DNA of 64,000 bases, taken from NCBI GenBank assembly GCA_050304135.1, contig JBNLDC010000012.1, positions 62,001-126,000 on the forward strand, read 5' to 3'. The stretch comes from JAFGNB01 sp050304135. GTDB lineage: Bacteria > Fibrobacterota > Chitinivibrionia > Chitinivibrionales > Chitinispirillaceae. Numbering within the stretch: the first letter of the stretch is position 1; every line of letters begins with the position of its first letter. Of the stretch, positions 16,833 through 24,769 are shown in pieces. Below the pieces are notes generated by a model. That model saw nothing but the letters and a program-made list of their open reading frames with translations, made no database searches and was not told the DNA's origin. Made by a program: the position numbers and the translations under genes.

Positions 16833-17186
16833 CTACAGTAATTTGGTCAACCCGTCGATTCCCTTTTTTACGGCATAACGGACACTGCCGATCACTGCCG
16901 TTATATCGGTGGTCAAAACCAGAATGTCATTGCCGGCGGCGGCGATAATCGCCTTGCCCGTTGCGAATTCGAGCAGGTACTGTTCAAGTTTTCCCATGGA
17001 AAAATCTTTTCCGATCATCTCCGATGCGCCGATGGCGCTGGCGACAACAGCTCCCAGTGCATCGGGATCAAGTTTAATCCTGCTTGCACTCTCAATAACA
17101 AATCCGTCACGGCCGACAATGGCGACCGCGGTAACACCTTCAATGCGTAAAAAATCCTCGAGACCTTCTTTGAGCGTTTTGGACAT
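16833..17186 (-). CDS. Roadblock/LC7 domain protein (copy 2)
   Basis: A 117-residue Roadblock/LC7 protein and the most canonical of the set. It has IEGVTAVAIVGRDGFVIES, the central helix LGAVVASAIGASEMIG, and LLEFATGKAIIAAAGNDILVLTT. The ribosome site AGGAG precedes the ATG at six bases. It is followed by a 75-base spacer before copy 1 and preceded by a 74-base spacer after copy 3. It is likely a homodimer or a heterodimer with a neighbouring copy. Confidence 0.88.
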   Translation of the reverse strand: MSKTLKEGLEDFLRIEGVTAVAIVGRDGFVIESASRIKLDPDALGAVVASAIGASEMIGKDFSMGKLEQYLLEFATGKAIIAAAGNDILVLTTDITAVIGSVRYAVKKGIDGLTKLL

Positions 17187-17260
17187 GCATTACTCCTGTT
17201 TCGTACTCCGTGACTTGACGGGCAGGTCACTCTCACGGAACGGTTCAGTGATAGTGTGAA

Positions 17261-17599
17261 TCATGTTGCGTTGACAAGAATTTTCTGCAGCAGACGGTTT
17301 ATTGTCAGAAAGGAGTAACCGCTCAGCAGGCAGAGAACGAGCAGGTTTCCTTCCCCGAGTGTCCGGATATGCATGGCCCCGAATGCTGTTTCAAACTGCA
17401 TGGAGGCATCCGATTCCGTATCAAAGAGACGAAGCTCCCGGGCGATACCGAGCAGACCGGCGCTGATCGAAGCCACTTCGTCTACCGGTGTATCTTTTCT
17501 GCTGTACCAGGAAAGCGGAAGACCGTTACCGCTGAGAACAAAGGCTGCCTCAACGGTATCAGCTTCAGTCACAATGGTTTCACAGAGTTTCTGATGCAT
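17261..17599 (-). CDS. Roadblock/LC7-like protein (copy 3, divergent)
   Basis: A 112-residue protein with the same topology as copies 1 and 2 but weaker similarity. It has an N-terminal helix, VEAAFVLSGNGLPL, a central helix ASISAGLLGIARELRLF, and a C-terminal strand-helix (EGNLLVLCLLSGYSF, NRLLQKIL). AGAGG precedes the ATG. The gene starts 11 bases after the stop of the Roadblock-Ada fusion gene, so they are surely co-transcribed. The divergence suggests a heterodimer partner role. Confidence 0.7.
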   Translation of the reverse strand: MHQKLCETIVTEADTVEAAFVLSGNGLPLSWYSRKDTPVDEVASISAGLLGIARELRLFDTESDASMQFETAFGAMHIRTLGEGNLLVLCLLSGYSFLTINRLLQKILVNAT

Positions 17600-17610
17600 A
17601 GAAAACCTCT

Positions 17611-18696
17611 TTATGGATTACATGCCCCGCAGGGGCGATGTCCCTGACGGATTGCCGCACTCCGGCTCTCAAACCAGGTCAGCAGATGTGTGTCGGTTTT
17701 GGCGAGAATCTGACAGTCAACCGTGTGAAATGAGTTTCCACCCTTTTTTCCCACGAATTTTCCATGCGGAATAAGACTCGGCGGACCGAACCAGGATTCC
17801 CGCCTGCGCGCCGGTTCGGAATGCTCGGCAAGTGACACACCCCATAATTGCCCGGTCTGCCGTGCATACTGCACCAGGGTTTCCGAACCGATAGCATGAA
17901 GAAAATGAGCACCGGCAACAGCATACGGACCGCACATTGAAACGGCAAGTGCCAGTGATGTTCCGAAAAGCCTGCCGATGCGAATAGTGTATTCATGGTC
18001 TGCAAGAGTAATGGCACTGCAGTCGGCACAGTCAAGGCGTGCCAGTTCGTGATTGCTTCGGTAAAAAAGTCTGGCCAGTGCACCACCGAGTTCGTCAACC
18101 GATCCGGCGGGCCCCTCATTGTGAATAATGAAACCGTCCTCATCGAGCAGTACTGCACACTGGACCTGGTCGGAATACCCGGTAATTTTTTCGAGAATAC
18201 TTTTTTCGACGGAATAGTTACCGGTTTCAGGCAAACCGCTGGTCATACAGTCGATTACGGTTTCGATGTAACGTTGCAGCAGTTTTTTACATTGTACTGT
18301 TACATAATCGGCTAACCTGAACAGGCCCGCTTTCAGAGCGGCTGAGGCCGGATTGCCGGCATCGAGTGTCAACGTAGTAAAAAAAGGTTCATTATCGATC
18401 GAAAACCCGGAAAGTACCTGCCACCGATTTTCCGTCATCGCGAAGAAGAACCGTTTTTCACTGTTTTGCTTATCGGCAAGTACCGGAAGTGCAAGATGAT
18501 TTCTTCTGGTGTCGGAAGGTGAGTGCATATGGGGGGTAGTGTCAAGCAGGGGACCATGTACCGATTCGAGTGAAATGGTCAGAAGGTGGTGACTGGCAGC
18601 ACTGCGCAGAATTCCTGAAAGAGGCTCGGGAATTCCGGCACCTTTGCCCAGCAGGTCATTTACCATTCGTGTCAGTAGTGCTTCAGGATAGGGCAA
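17611..18696 (-). CDS. Roadblock domain protein with C-terminal Ada-type zinc motif
   Basis: A 361-residue protein in three parts. Residues 1-160 are of unknown fold. Residues about 170-285 look like a Roadblock/LC7 domain (VQCAVLLDEDGFIIHNEG, central helix, YTIRIGRLFGTSLALAVSMCG). Residues about 320-361 match the Ada metal-binding finger: SFHTVDCQI, then RQGHRPCGACNP at the very end. Three cysteines (VDC and CGAC) are visible; Ada uses four, so the site may be incomplete or use another ligand. It starts at TTG (18696), backed by AAGGAG nine bases upstream and by the stop of the previous gene 13 bases away. No methyltransferase or HTH part of Ada is present. Confidence 0.72.
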   Translation of the reverse strand: MPYPEALLTRMVNDLLGKGAGIPEPLSGILRSAASHHLLTISLESVHGPLLDTTPHMHSPSDTRRNHLALPVLADKQNSEKRFFFAMTENRWQVLSGFSIDNEPFFTTLTLDAGNPASAALKAGLFRLADYVTVQCKKLLQRYIETVIDCMTSGLPETGNYSVEKSILEKITGYSDQVQCAVLLDEDGFIIHNEGPAGSVDELGGALARLFYRSNHELARLDCADCSAITLADHEYTIRIGRLFGTSLALAVSMCGPYAVAGAHFLHAIGSETLVQYARQTGQLWGVSLAEHSEPARRRESWFGPPSLIPHGKFVGKKGGNSFHTVDCQILAKTDTHLLTWFESRSAAIRQGHRPCGACNP

Positions 18697-18709
18697 TGGT
18701 ATTATCTCC

Positions 18710-20119
18710 TTATAGTAAGTGTTTCAGGGTTGCTATCGCTTCCTGTAACAGTGCTGCATATCCCTGCCACGTGCGTTCGAATTCGGAAAGATTTTTTACC
18801 TTCGGTAACGGAATGCGGGTGAAACCGGATTCCACCTGCTCTCTCTCTGGGACCGGGACCGTGCTGCCAGCCTGAAGGATGACGCTGTGTCCCCGTCGGT
18901 AGGCATCAAGACCGAAATCAGCCTCGGAATCAGCGGGTATGAGAATGGCGGGAATATTTTTTCCGGTAAAGGTATCGTCCAAAGGAAAACTGCCGGCGAT
19001 ATACAGGCAGGGATCTCCGGAACGTCCGAGTCGGATAACGGGAAAACAGTGGCCGGTATTCATTTTTTCGGAAGAAAATCCGCGGGCGCAGTGGGAAAAA
19101 AAATCTGAAAGAACCCCGGCCGAACCGTAGAGGAGTAACAGTTGCGAATTGGTCTGATTCCGTTGGATCCGGAAAATCTCATCGCCGGTCATCATCCGTA
19201 CCGGAAATGACCGGTCTGATGCTTCGGCGATAGTGGTCATTACCTGATTTCCGTTGACGGACCACCAGGACTCGCAAGCCCGTTTCGGTTCTGTTGTAGC
19301 AGGTACAGCGTCCGGCACGGCCTGATGGAATGGTTCGTTTGTAATCGCCGTCAACATCCCTGATTCGTCAAGGGCCACCGCATGTGAAAGCAGTATCTCG
19401 TCGGTCTGAAGGTAGATGTTGCGGATTGTCGGTGCGCAGAGGTTTTTTACCACCTGCAGAATTCCTTTTTTCAATGACAACAGGTCGAATATTGCCTGAA
19501 TACCGGCATTGTCCCATGACCAGGCGGTCTGAGGTACACCTTTATAGAAGGAGATGCAGCCCTTGTAGGTCCGGTCGGGAAGAAGGGGCTGCGACGACAG
19601 ACCATAGCCGGTAATATGGACGACCACACTCCACCCTCCGGCCGCGATCATCTGCAGGACGTCGCTAACGGGCACTTCCTCGATTCGCGAAACCATAAGC
19701 GGGTTGTGCCATGCCTGCTTTATGGCGGTGATTTTGTTCCAGTTGGAAAACCAGCCGTTGCTGGGATCAATGATACCTGAAAAACGGAGGTTCTGTTGAC
19801 GGCAGAGAGTGTCTTCAGGACACTCGGTACTGGTAAGACCGACCGCCAGTGTCTCTGATGGTACACAGTCGACGGCATACGCACCCAGTTTTCCTGAACC
19901 ACGCATATCACAGATAAGTACGTCACATTGACTGAAGCTTTTCTCATTGGAAGTAAAAGAATCTGGATCATCAATAAGAAATGGTTTGCGATCCGGTTCA
20001 AATTCCTTTAAAAACGCATTGAATTGAGAGAACAACCGATGGTCGTGAGAGACTACAAGGGTGTCATACATAGGTTCATGCATTTTGAGTGGAGATGGCG
20101 ATGTATTCCGGAGGATCAT
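18710..20119 (-). CDS. Receiver-like / DUF4388 (PATAN)-like regulatory protein
   Basis: A protein of up to 469 residues and the first gene of the hydrogenase array. Residues about 17-135 resemble a receiver fold: VVSHDH in place of the acidic pocket, VLICDMRGSG with an aspartate at the phosphorylation place, and VGLTST. Residues about 145-230 look like a DUF4388/PATAN domain (VPVSDVLQMIAAGGWSV, GCISFYKGVPQTAWSW, IFDLL). The rest is unassigned and ends in a helix. No clear P-loop is present. Possible starts are 20119, 20083 and 20071; none has a good ribosome site. Its position suggests a regulator of, or scaffold for, the downstream Roadblock proteins. Confidence 0.6.
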   Translation of the reverse strand: MILRNTSPSPLKMHEPMYDTLVVSHDHRLFSQFNAFLKEFEPDRKPFLIDDPDSFTSNEKSFSQCDVLICDMRGSGKLGAYAVDCVPSETLAVGLTSTECPEDTLCRQQNLRFSGIIDPSNGWFSNWNKITAIKQAWHNPLMVSRIEEVPVSDVLQMIAAGGWSVVVHITGYGLSSQPLLPDRTYKGCISFYKGVPQTAWSWDNAGIQAIFDLLSLKKGILQVVKNLCAPTIRNIYLQTDEILLSHAVALDESGMLTAITNEPFHQAVPDAVPATTEPKRACESWWSVNGNQVMTTIAEASDRSFPVRMMTGDEIFRIQRNQTNSQLLLLYGSAGVLSDFFSHCARGFSSEKMNTGHCFPVIRLGRSGDPCLYIAGSFPLDDTFTGKNIPAILIPADSEADFGLDAYRRGHSVILQAGSTVPVPEREQVESGFTRIPLPKVKNLSEFERTWQGYAALLQEAIATLKHLL

Positions 20120-20546
20120 AGCATTTCGATGGCTGCTGAATGTTGACCAAGATCAAATGGCAGTTTTACTATAGAAAGATAGTTTACGATTTTTTTGTTC
20201 GCTATGCCTATATTTATAATTTTCAGTGCGATAGGTTTCTAATTTGAAAGTTTTCTGATTTCCAGATAGTAACGAAAAACGTTCTGGTACAAACAAATCC
20301 GGCTTCTATATGGTACCATCAAAAGGTTTGTTAAATCAATATGGTACCTACTATACCCGACGAAACCGTATGGTTAACGAAATTTCCGTGCAGGTTAACG
20401 TCCGGACGGGAAGTAGTGAGGGGGAGGGTAGTTGGAGGTCACGGCCTTTTGATCAGAGAAAAATCGGTATTGAGATTGTTAGCAGGGAACAGATAAGGTG
20501 CCCGATGTGGAATCCGAAGATGTGATGTCGTCAATGTCAGAAATCA
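20120..20546. other. Gap of about 430 bases upstream of the hydrogenase array
   Basis: This AT-rich region lies between the kinase stop and the first gene of the array, both on the minus strand, so it should hold the array's promoter. I see two ATATGGTACC copies (20308, 20339), the palindrome ATGGTACCAT, and ACTAT-N6-ATAGT near 20174. A TATAAA/TATAAT-like box lies near 20213 on the minus strand without a clear -35. The 71-codon plus-strand frame inside is not convincing. Confidence 0.45.
20308..20348. repeat. Repeated ATATGGTACC boxes
   Basis: ATATGGTACC occurs at 20308-20317 and again at 20339-20348, 31 bases apart. The first copy is part of the perfect palindrome ATGGTACCAT. They lie in the presumed control region of the hydrogenase array and could be operator half-sites. 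Confidence 0.4.
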
Positions 20547-22301
20547 TTACTGTTCAAGTGTCGAAAGAATTTCCCGGGCTTTTGAACATTCCTTCACAGT
20601 GGTATTGTCGGAACAGTAGGTTGAGATGTACTTTTCCCACTCATTTATCGTCTGTTGAAGGTTGGTCTGATTCGGTTTGAGGACATACTGTGACTGTAGA
20701 AGAGAGGCAATCTGAAAGAGAGCTTTCCGTTTGACGGAGCGGTCGATTTTTGACGGTGTGCTGTAAGCGATTCGGGCAGCTTTAAGTGCCGCATCGGTAT
20801 TGTTTTTCTTTTGTTCAATTGTACTCTTCAGAAGGTGGAAAAGACCTTCGGAAACATCGGTTTCATCCGCCAAAGCAGAGGCGTCGTCAATTCGATTGGT
20901 AGCGATGTAGGACTGCAGCAGCCGAATGTTGCGCAACGTGCTGTTCAGTGGTGAAAGCTGATCTGTTTGTAACGTCTCAAGGGAGGTGATTGCCCCGGTG
21001 TAATCTCCGGCTGCAAAAGCGTTGAGTCCGGTGGTTAGCGGGTCAACAGGAGTCGGACGCGGAGGAGGCTTGGTGCTGCCGGATGTTTTTGATGAGGATG
21101 CACGGGCGGGTGTGGGGTCTGCTTTTGCCGCCGGTGCCGGTTTCGGCTGATCCGGTGATGGCGGGATCGGTGCCGGGACCGACAACAGTTGCTGTTTCCA
21201 ATTGATAAAGTACGATCGCATCAGTGGAGGCAGTTGAAGTGCGGCGATGGTGATTACCGCAACTGTCAGCAGAATTCCGGTACCTGCAAGTACCGGCCTG
21301 AACGGAAAGGGCCGCTTGCGCCGTACACCCGGAGAGTAGGGGTTGTTAAGATATGAACGTATGATCTCTTCGGGCGTTTTGGTCGAAATTTTTTTGAAAA
21401 CGGCGTTGAGTTCGTCATCGAATTCACCGGCATCGTTGAAACGCTTGTTTCTGTCAAGTGCCAGACTCCGTTCTACTGCGGTGCAGAGCGGACGTGGCAG
21501 GGAAACTCCCATTGCGCCCACAGGTATGAACTGACCTTTTGACTTACGCTGTACCAGTTCCGCGAGAAGCTTCTGCGGAAATGTTTTAGAGCCGGTTAGC
21601 ATCTCATACAGCACGGTGCCGAGACTGTAGACATCTGAACGCTGGTCGAGTTTTTCGCCGTTGAGCTGTTCCGGACTCAGGTAGGCGAATGTTCCCATTA
21701 CTTTGGAACCGACCGTATGAATGCTGGCTTCGCTCGGACGTGCAATGCCGAAATCGGCAAGTTTGACCACTCCCTTTGGAGAGAGCAGAATGTTCGCCGG
21801 TTTGATGTCACGGTGGATAAGACGGTCATATACTCTGCCGTATAATGTCATGTCCTGATTATAGGCGAATTTAAGTGCGGTGCAGACACAATGCACTACT
21901 GAGAGGGTGAAGGGCACCGGAAAACGGGTGTTTTTCTCCAGGAGTTCCTTCAGCGACGGGCCGTCAACAAACTCCATTTCGATATAGGGAATATCATTCC
22001 AGTATCCCATCCCGTAAATTTCGACAATATTGGCATGGCGAAGGTTGGCGGAAATCTTCGCTTCGGTTTCGAGACGTCCCCGTGACTCTTCACTGAAACC
22101 GGGCTTGAGAATTTTAAGCGCCCGGATAACCTCGAGTTGTTCATGCCACACCTTGTAAACGTTCGCCATCCCGCCGGCGGCAATAAGTTCCATAATGCGA
22201 CAGTGGCCAAGCTGATCGCCCGTCTGCGGCAACAATTCGCGTATGGGGGCAGTGCCGCCGGCGGCTTTCGGGGTGATGGTTGAATCGGGGGGGGTGTTCA
22301 T
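20547..22301 (-). CDS. Membrane Ser/Thr protein kinase (Hanks type) with TPR-like C-terminus
   Basis: A 584-residue kinase. The catalytic domain spans about residues 32-300: glycine loop AAGGMANVYK, lysine K63 (ALKIL), HRDIKPANIL with D165, DFG with D183, and a SPEQL after the activation loop. All key residues are present, so it should be active. A single membrane span lies at about 337-358. It is followed by a proline-rich linker (380-430) and a helical, TPR-like periplasmic part. No PASTA domains are present, unlike PknB/Stk kinases. It is divergent from aspS. The start at 22301 has a weak ribosome site. Confidence 0.92.
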   Translation of the reverse strand: MNTPPDSTITPKAAGGTAPIRELLPQTGDQLGHCRIMELIAAGGMANVYKVWHEQLEVIRALKILKPGFSEESRGRLETEAKISANLRHANIVEIYGMGYWNDIPYIEMEFVDGPSLKELLEKNTRFPVPFTLSVVHCVCTALKFAYNQDMTLYGRVYDRLIHRDIKPANILLSPKGVVKLADFGIARPSEASIHTVGSKVMGTFAYLSPEQLNGEKLDQRSDVYSLGTVLYEMLTGSKTFPQKLLAELVQRKSKGQFIPVGAMGVSLPRPLCTAVERSLALDRNKRFNDAGEFDDELNAVFKKISTKTPEEIIRSYLNNPYSPGVRRKRPFPFRPVLAGTGILLTVAVITIAALQLPPLMRSYFINWKQQLLSVPAPIPPSPDQPKPAPAAKADPTPARASSSKTSGSTKPPPRPTPVDPLTTGLNAFAAGDYTGAITSLETLQTDQLSPLNSTLRNIRLLQSYIATNRIDDASALADETDVSEGLFHLLKSTIEQKKNNTDAALKAARIAYSTPSKIDRSVKRKALFQIASLLQSQYVLKPNQTNLQQTINEWEKYISTYCSDNTTVKECSKAREILSTLEQ

Positions 22302-22468
22302 TTTGCTGCCATTGAACCGGGAAAAAAATAAAACTGATTAAAAATACTTGATTGCGGATGTCGTGTGAAAGTATTACTCCCCGGCATAAGTTATTTTGGG
22401 CAACTGCGTATCCGTTCGGGGTATCAGGTCACCCCGATGGAATGATCATACGGGCGACGGGAGAACGG

Positions 22469-22496
22469 TTGCTACCTTTTTTAAACGAACTATATT
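22469..22496 (+). promoter_or_regulatory. Possible promoter for aspS
   Basis: TTGCTA, a 16-base spacer, then TATATT lie just upstream of aspS. The -10 matches at five of six positions and the -35 at four. The predicted start would be very close to the AAAGG ribosome site, which lowers confidence. Confidence 0.3.
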
Positions 22497-22511
22497 CAGT
22501 AAAAGGTCTCT

Positions 22512-24293
22512 ATGATGACAATGGCAAAATGGCGAAGAACCCACTCCTGCGGGGAACTGACCGGCGACAACGAAGGAACGGCAGTTGTTCTCAACGGCTG
22601 GGTGCACAACTGGAGAAATCACGGCGGTATTATTTTTATCGATTTGCGGGACCAGCACGGTGTCACTCAGGTGGTATTCAATCCGGTTGACGATCCGGAA
22701 ACTGCTGAAGTCGCAGCGACCTTGCGGCATGAGTTCGTAATTGCCATTTCAGGTACCGTGCGGCTGCGTCCGGCAACAATGGCCAATCCACGCATGTCGA
22801 CCGGAGCGATTGAGGTGATCGCGACCGCGCTACATCTCTTCAACGAAGCTGCAACACCACCGCTGCATATCAATGATCCCGATGCCTCTGAAAGCGACGA
22901 GCTGAAACTCCGCTTCCGGTATCTTGATCTGCGTAGGCCGTTTTTAAACAGAAATATCACGTTCCGCCATACCGTTACCGCCGAGGTGCGGAAATACCTC
23001 TGGGATAGTGCATTCACTGAAATTGAGACGCCGATTCTTATGAAGAGCACACCTGAAGGGGCCAGGGATTTTCTGGTTCCAAGCAGGCTCAATCAGGGAA
23101 AATTTTATGCGCTGCCGCAGTCTCCGCAAACCTACAAGCAGATTCTAATGGTTGCCGGATTTGAACGGTATTTTCAGATCGCCCGTTGTTTCAGAGATGA
23201 GGATCTGCGCGCAGATCGTCAACCGGAGTTCACTCAGATTGATGCGGAGATGTCATTTGTTGATGAACAGGATATCTACACCATTTTTGAAGGTATGATG
23301 GTATCGGTATTCGAAAAGTGTCTCGGGCATTCACTGCAGATACCGTTTAAGCAGATGAGCTACGAGGAGGCTTTTTACACCTACGGAAGTGACAAACCTG
23401 ATCTGCGCTTCGGTGTACCGATCCATGATGTCGGAAGATTATTCGGCAGTTCCTTGTTTAAAATATTTCAATCGGTACTTGAGTCCGGTGGGAGGATTGC
23501 CGCTCTTGCAGCTCCGGGGTGCGCCGATCTTTCCCGCAAACAGATCGATACCCTGACCACGCATGTCGGCAAGTATGGTGCAAAAGGTTTGGTCTGGCTC
23601 CGTTGTACCGACACCGGACTCGATGGACCGACCCGGAAATTCCTCTCCGATGACGAAGTACGTTCTCTTATCGAGACAACCGGTGCGGAACCGGGAATGA
23701 TGGTGTTCATTATTGCCGCACCGGAAAAAACCTGTTTTACCGCGATGGGGCAATTGCGACTGGAAATAGGGAAACTCAAGGATCTGGTCAGGAAAGATCA
23801 GTTCAATTTTCTGTGGGTAACCGGTTTTCCTCTTTTTGAATACAGCGAGGAGGAAGAGCGGTACATGTCGGTGCATCATCCGTTTACCGCACCGCTGGAT
23901 GAGGATCTTGCCCTGCTTGATACGCCGGACTATTTCAAGGCACACTCCCGCAGTTATGATCTGGTGCTTAATGGATTTGAGGTAGGCGGGGGAAGTATCA
24001 GGATACATTCGGGGGCTGTACAGCAGAAAATATTCAACCTGCTGGGAATTTCCGAGGAGGAAGCTCAGGAAAAGTTCGGATTTCTACTCACGGCACTTTC
24101 GTATGGTGCTCCACCGCACGGAGGGATTGCGTTCGGGCTCGACCGGCTGGTTATGCTCATGCTCGGACTCGAAAGCATTCGTGACGTTATCCCGTTTCCG
24201 AAAACATCTGCCGGGTTATCACTAATGGATGGTGCTCCCGATCAGGTTGCCGACCGGCAACTCAAAGAACTTGATATCAAACTGGAAAAATGA
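22512..24293 (+). CDS. aspS: Aspartyl-tRNA synthetase
   Basis: A 593-residue class II synthetase that charges tRNA-Asp. The N-terminal OB-fold is visible (VVLNGWVHNWRNHGGIIF). Motif 2 is FRDEDLRADRQPEFTQID, a bacterial GAD insert follows, and motif 3 is GGIAFGLDRLVMLML. Length and order are those of bacterial AspRS. AAAGG lies five bases before the ATG at 22512; the third ATG (22521) is an alternative start. Whether it also charges tRNA-Asn cannot be told by eye. The window also carries a tRNA-Asp at 29242. Confidence 0.97.
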   Translation: MMTMAKWRRTHSCGELTGDNEGTAVVLNGWVHNWRNHGGIIFIDLRDQHGVTQVVFNPVDDPETAEVAATLRHEFVIAISGTVRLRPATMANPRMSTGAIEVIATALHLFNEAATPPLHINDPDASESDELKLRFRYLDLRRPFLNRNITFRHTVTAEVRKYLWDSAFTEIETPILMKSTPEGARDFLVPSRLNQGKFYALPQSPQTYKQILMVAGFERYFQIARCFRDEDLRADRQPEFTQIDAEMSFVDEQDIYTIFEGMMVSVFEKCLGHSLQIPFKQMSYEEAFYTYGSDKPDLRFGVPIHDVGRLFGSSLFKIFQSVLESGGRIAALAAPGCADLSRKQIDTLTTHVGKYGAKGLVWLRCTDTGLDGPTRKFLSDDEVRSLIETTGAEPGMMVFIIAAPEKTCFTAMGQLRLEIGKLKDLVRKDQFNFLWVTGFPLFEYSEEEERYMSVHHPFTAPLDEDLALLDTPDYFKAHSRSYDLVLNGFEVGGGSIRIHSGAVQQKIFNLLGISEEEAQEKFGFLLTALSYGAPPHGGIAFGLDRLVMLMLGLESIRDVIPFPKTSAGLSLMDGAPDQVADRQLKELDIKLEK

Positions 24294-24345
24294 CTGTATA
24301 CTTGCAACTATTGCCTGTTTTTACTGATAGCAGGTAATAATTTGG

Positions 24346-24373
24346 TTGAAACAGTAAATAAAACTATTATATT
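24346..24373 (+). promoter_or_regulatory. Sigma-70-like promoter for the small lipoprotein
   Basis: TTGAAA (five of six), a 16-base spacer, then TATATT (five of six) give a predicted start near 24380. The lipoprotein ATG follows at 24437. Confidence 0.6.
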
Positions 24374-24436
24374 ACGTAGTTCGAGTACCTACTTGACTAC
24401 TTTTTCATGAAGCTGTACAATAAACGGGAGGTTTCA

Positions 24437-24697
24437 ATGGCTAAGTTTCTCAAATTAACCGGAATGACCCTGATCAGTGCTCTGCTTGTTACCAGTGGGC
24501 TGGTCGGATGCGGAGGCTCCGCAACCAAGGCAAGCCAGGAAGATACCGTTAAGCTGCAGGAGGCTCGCGCTGCGGCTGAGAGTGCAGAGCGGAAACTTTC
24601 GGAGCTTCGTACTGAGCGTATGAGTCTTGAAGCTGAACTGGGTGCTACCGGCGAAGAAGAAAAGAGTGAGAAACAGGAGCAGGAAGAGCTTCAGTAA
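24437..24697 (+). CDS. Small lipoprotein with charged coiled-coil tail
   Basis: An 86-residue lipoprotein. The signal peptide is MAKFLKLTGMTLISALLVTSGLVG, and the lipobox LVGC places the acylated cysteine near residue 25. The mature part is a glycine patch followed by an alanine- and glutamate-rich helix with heptad character (EARAAAESAERKLSELRTER) and a very acidic end. The layout resembles Lpp-like or OmpA-linked spacer lipoproteins. I took the ATG at 24437, ten codons inside the frame, because GGGAGG precedes it. It is probably co-transcribed with the LysM gene 72 bases downstream. Confidence 0.78.
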   Translation: MAKFLKLTGMTLISALLVTSGLVGCGGSATKASQEDTVKLQEARAAAESAERKLSELRTERMSLEAELGATGEEEKSEKQEQEELQ

Positions 24698-24769
24698 GTG
24701 GAAGGAACGCGTAGTTTTCAGACCTTCCTGATTTCCTACTCAAACTGACATCTCAAGGGGGTACCTACC

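Noticed and set aside
20310..20525. 71-codon plus-strand frame upstream of the hydrogenase array
   Set aside because: Low-complexity, basic, no ribosome site, and it lies across the control region with the repeated boxes.
24310..24338. Hairpin ATTGCCTG / CAGGTAAT after aspS as terminator
   Set aside because: It includes a G-T pair, has a long loop and no T-run, so it is weak evidence for termination.
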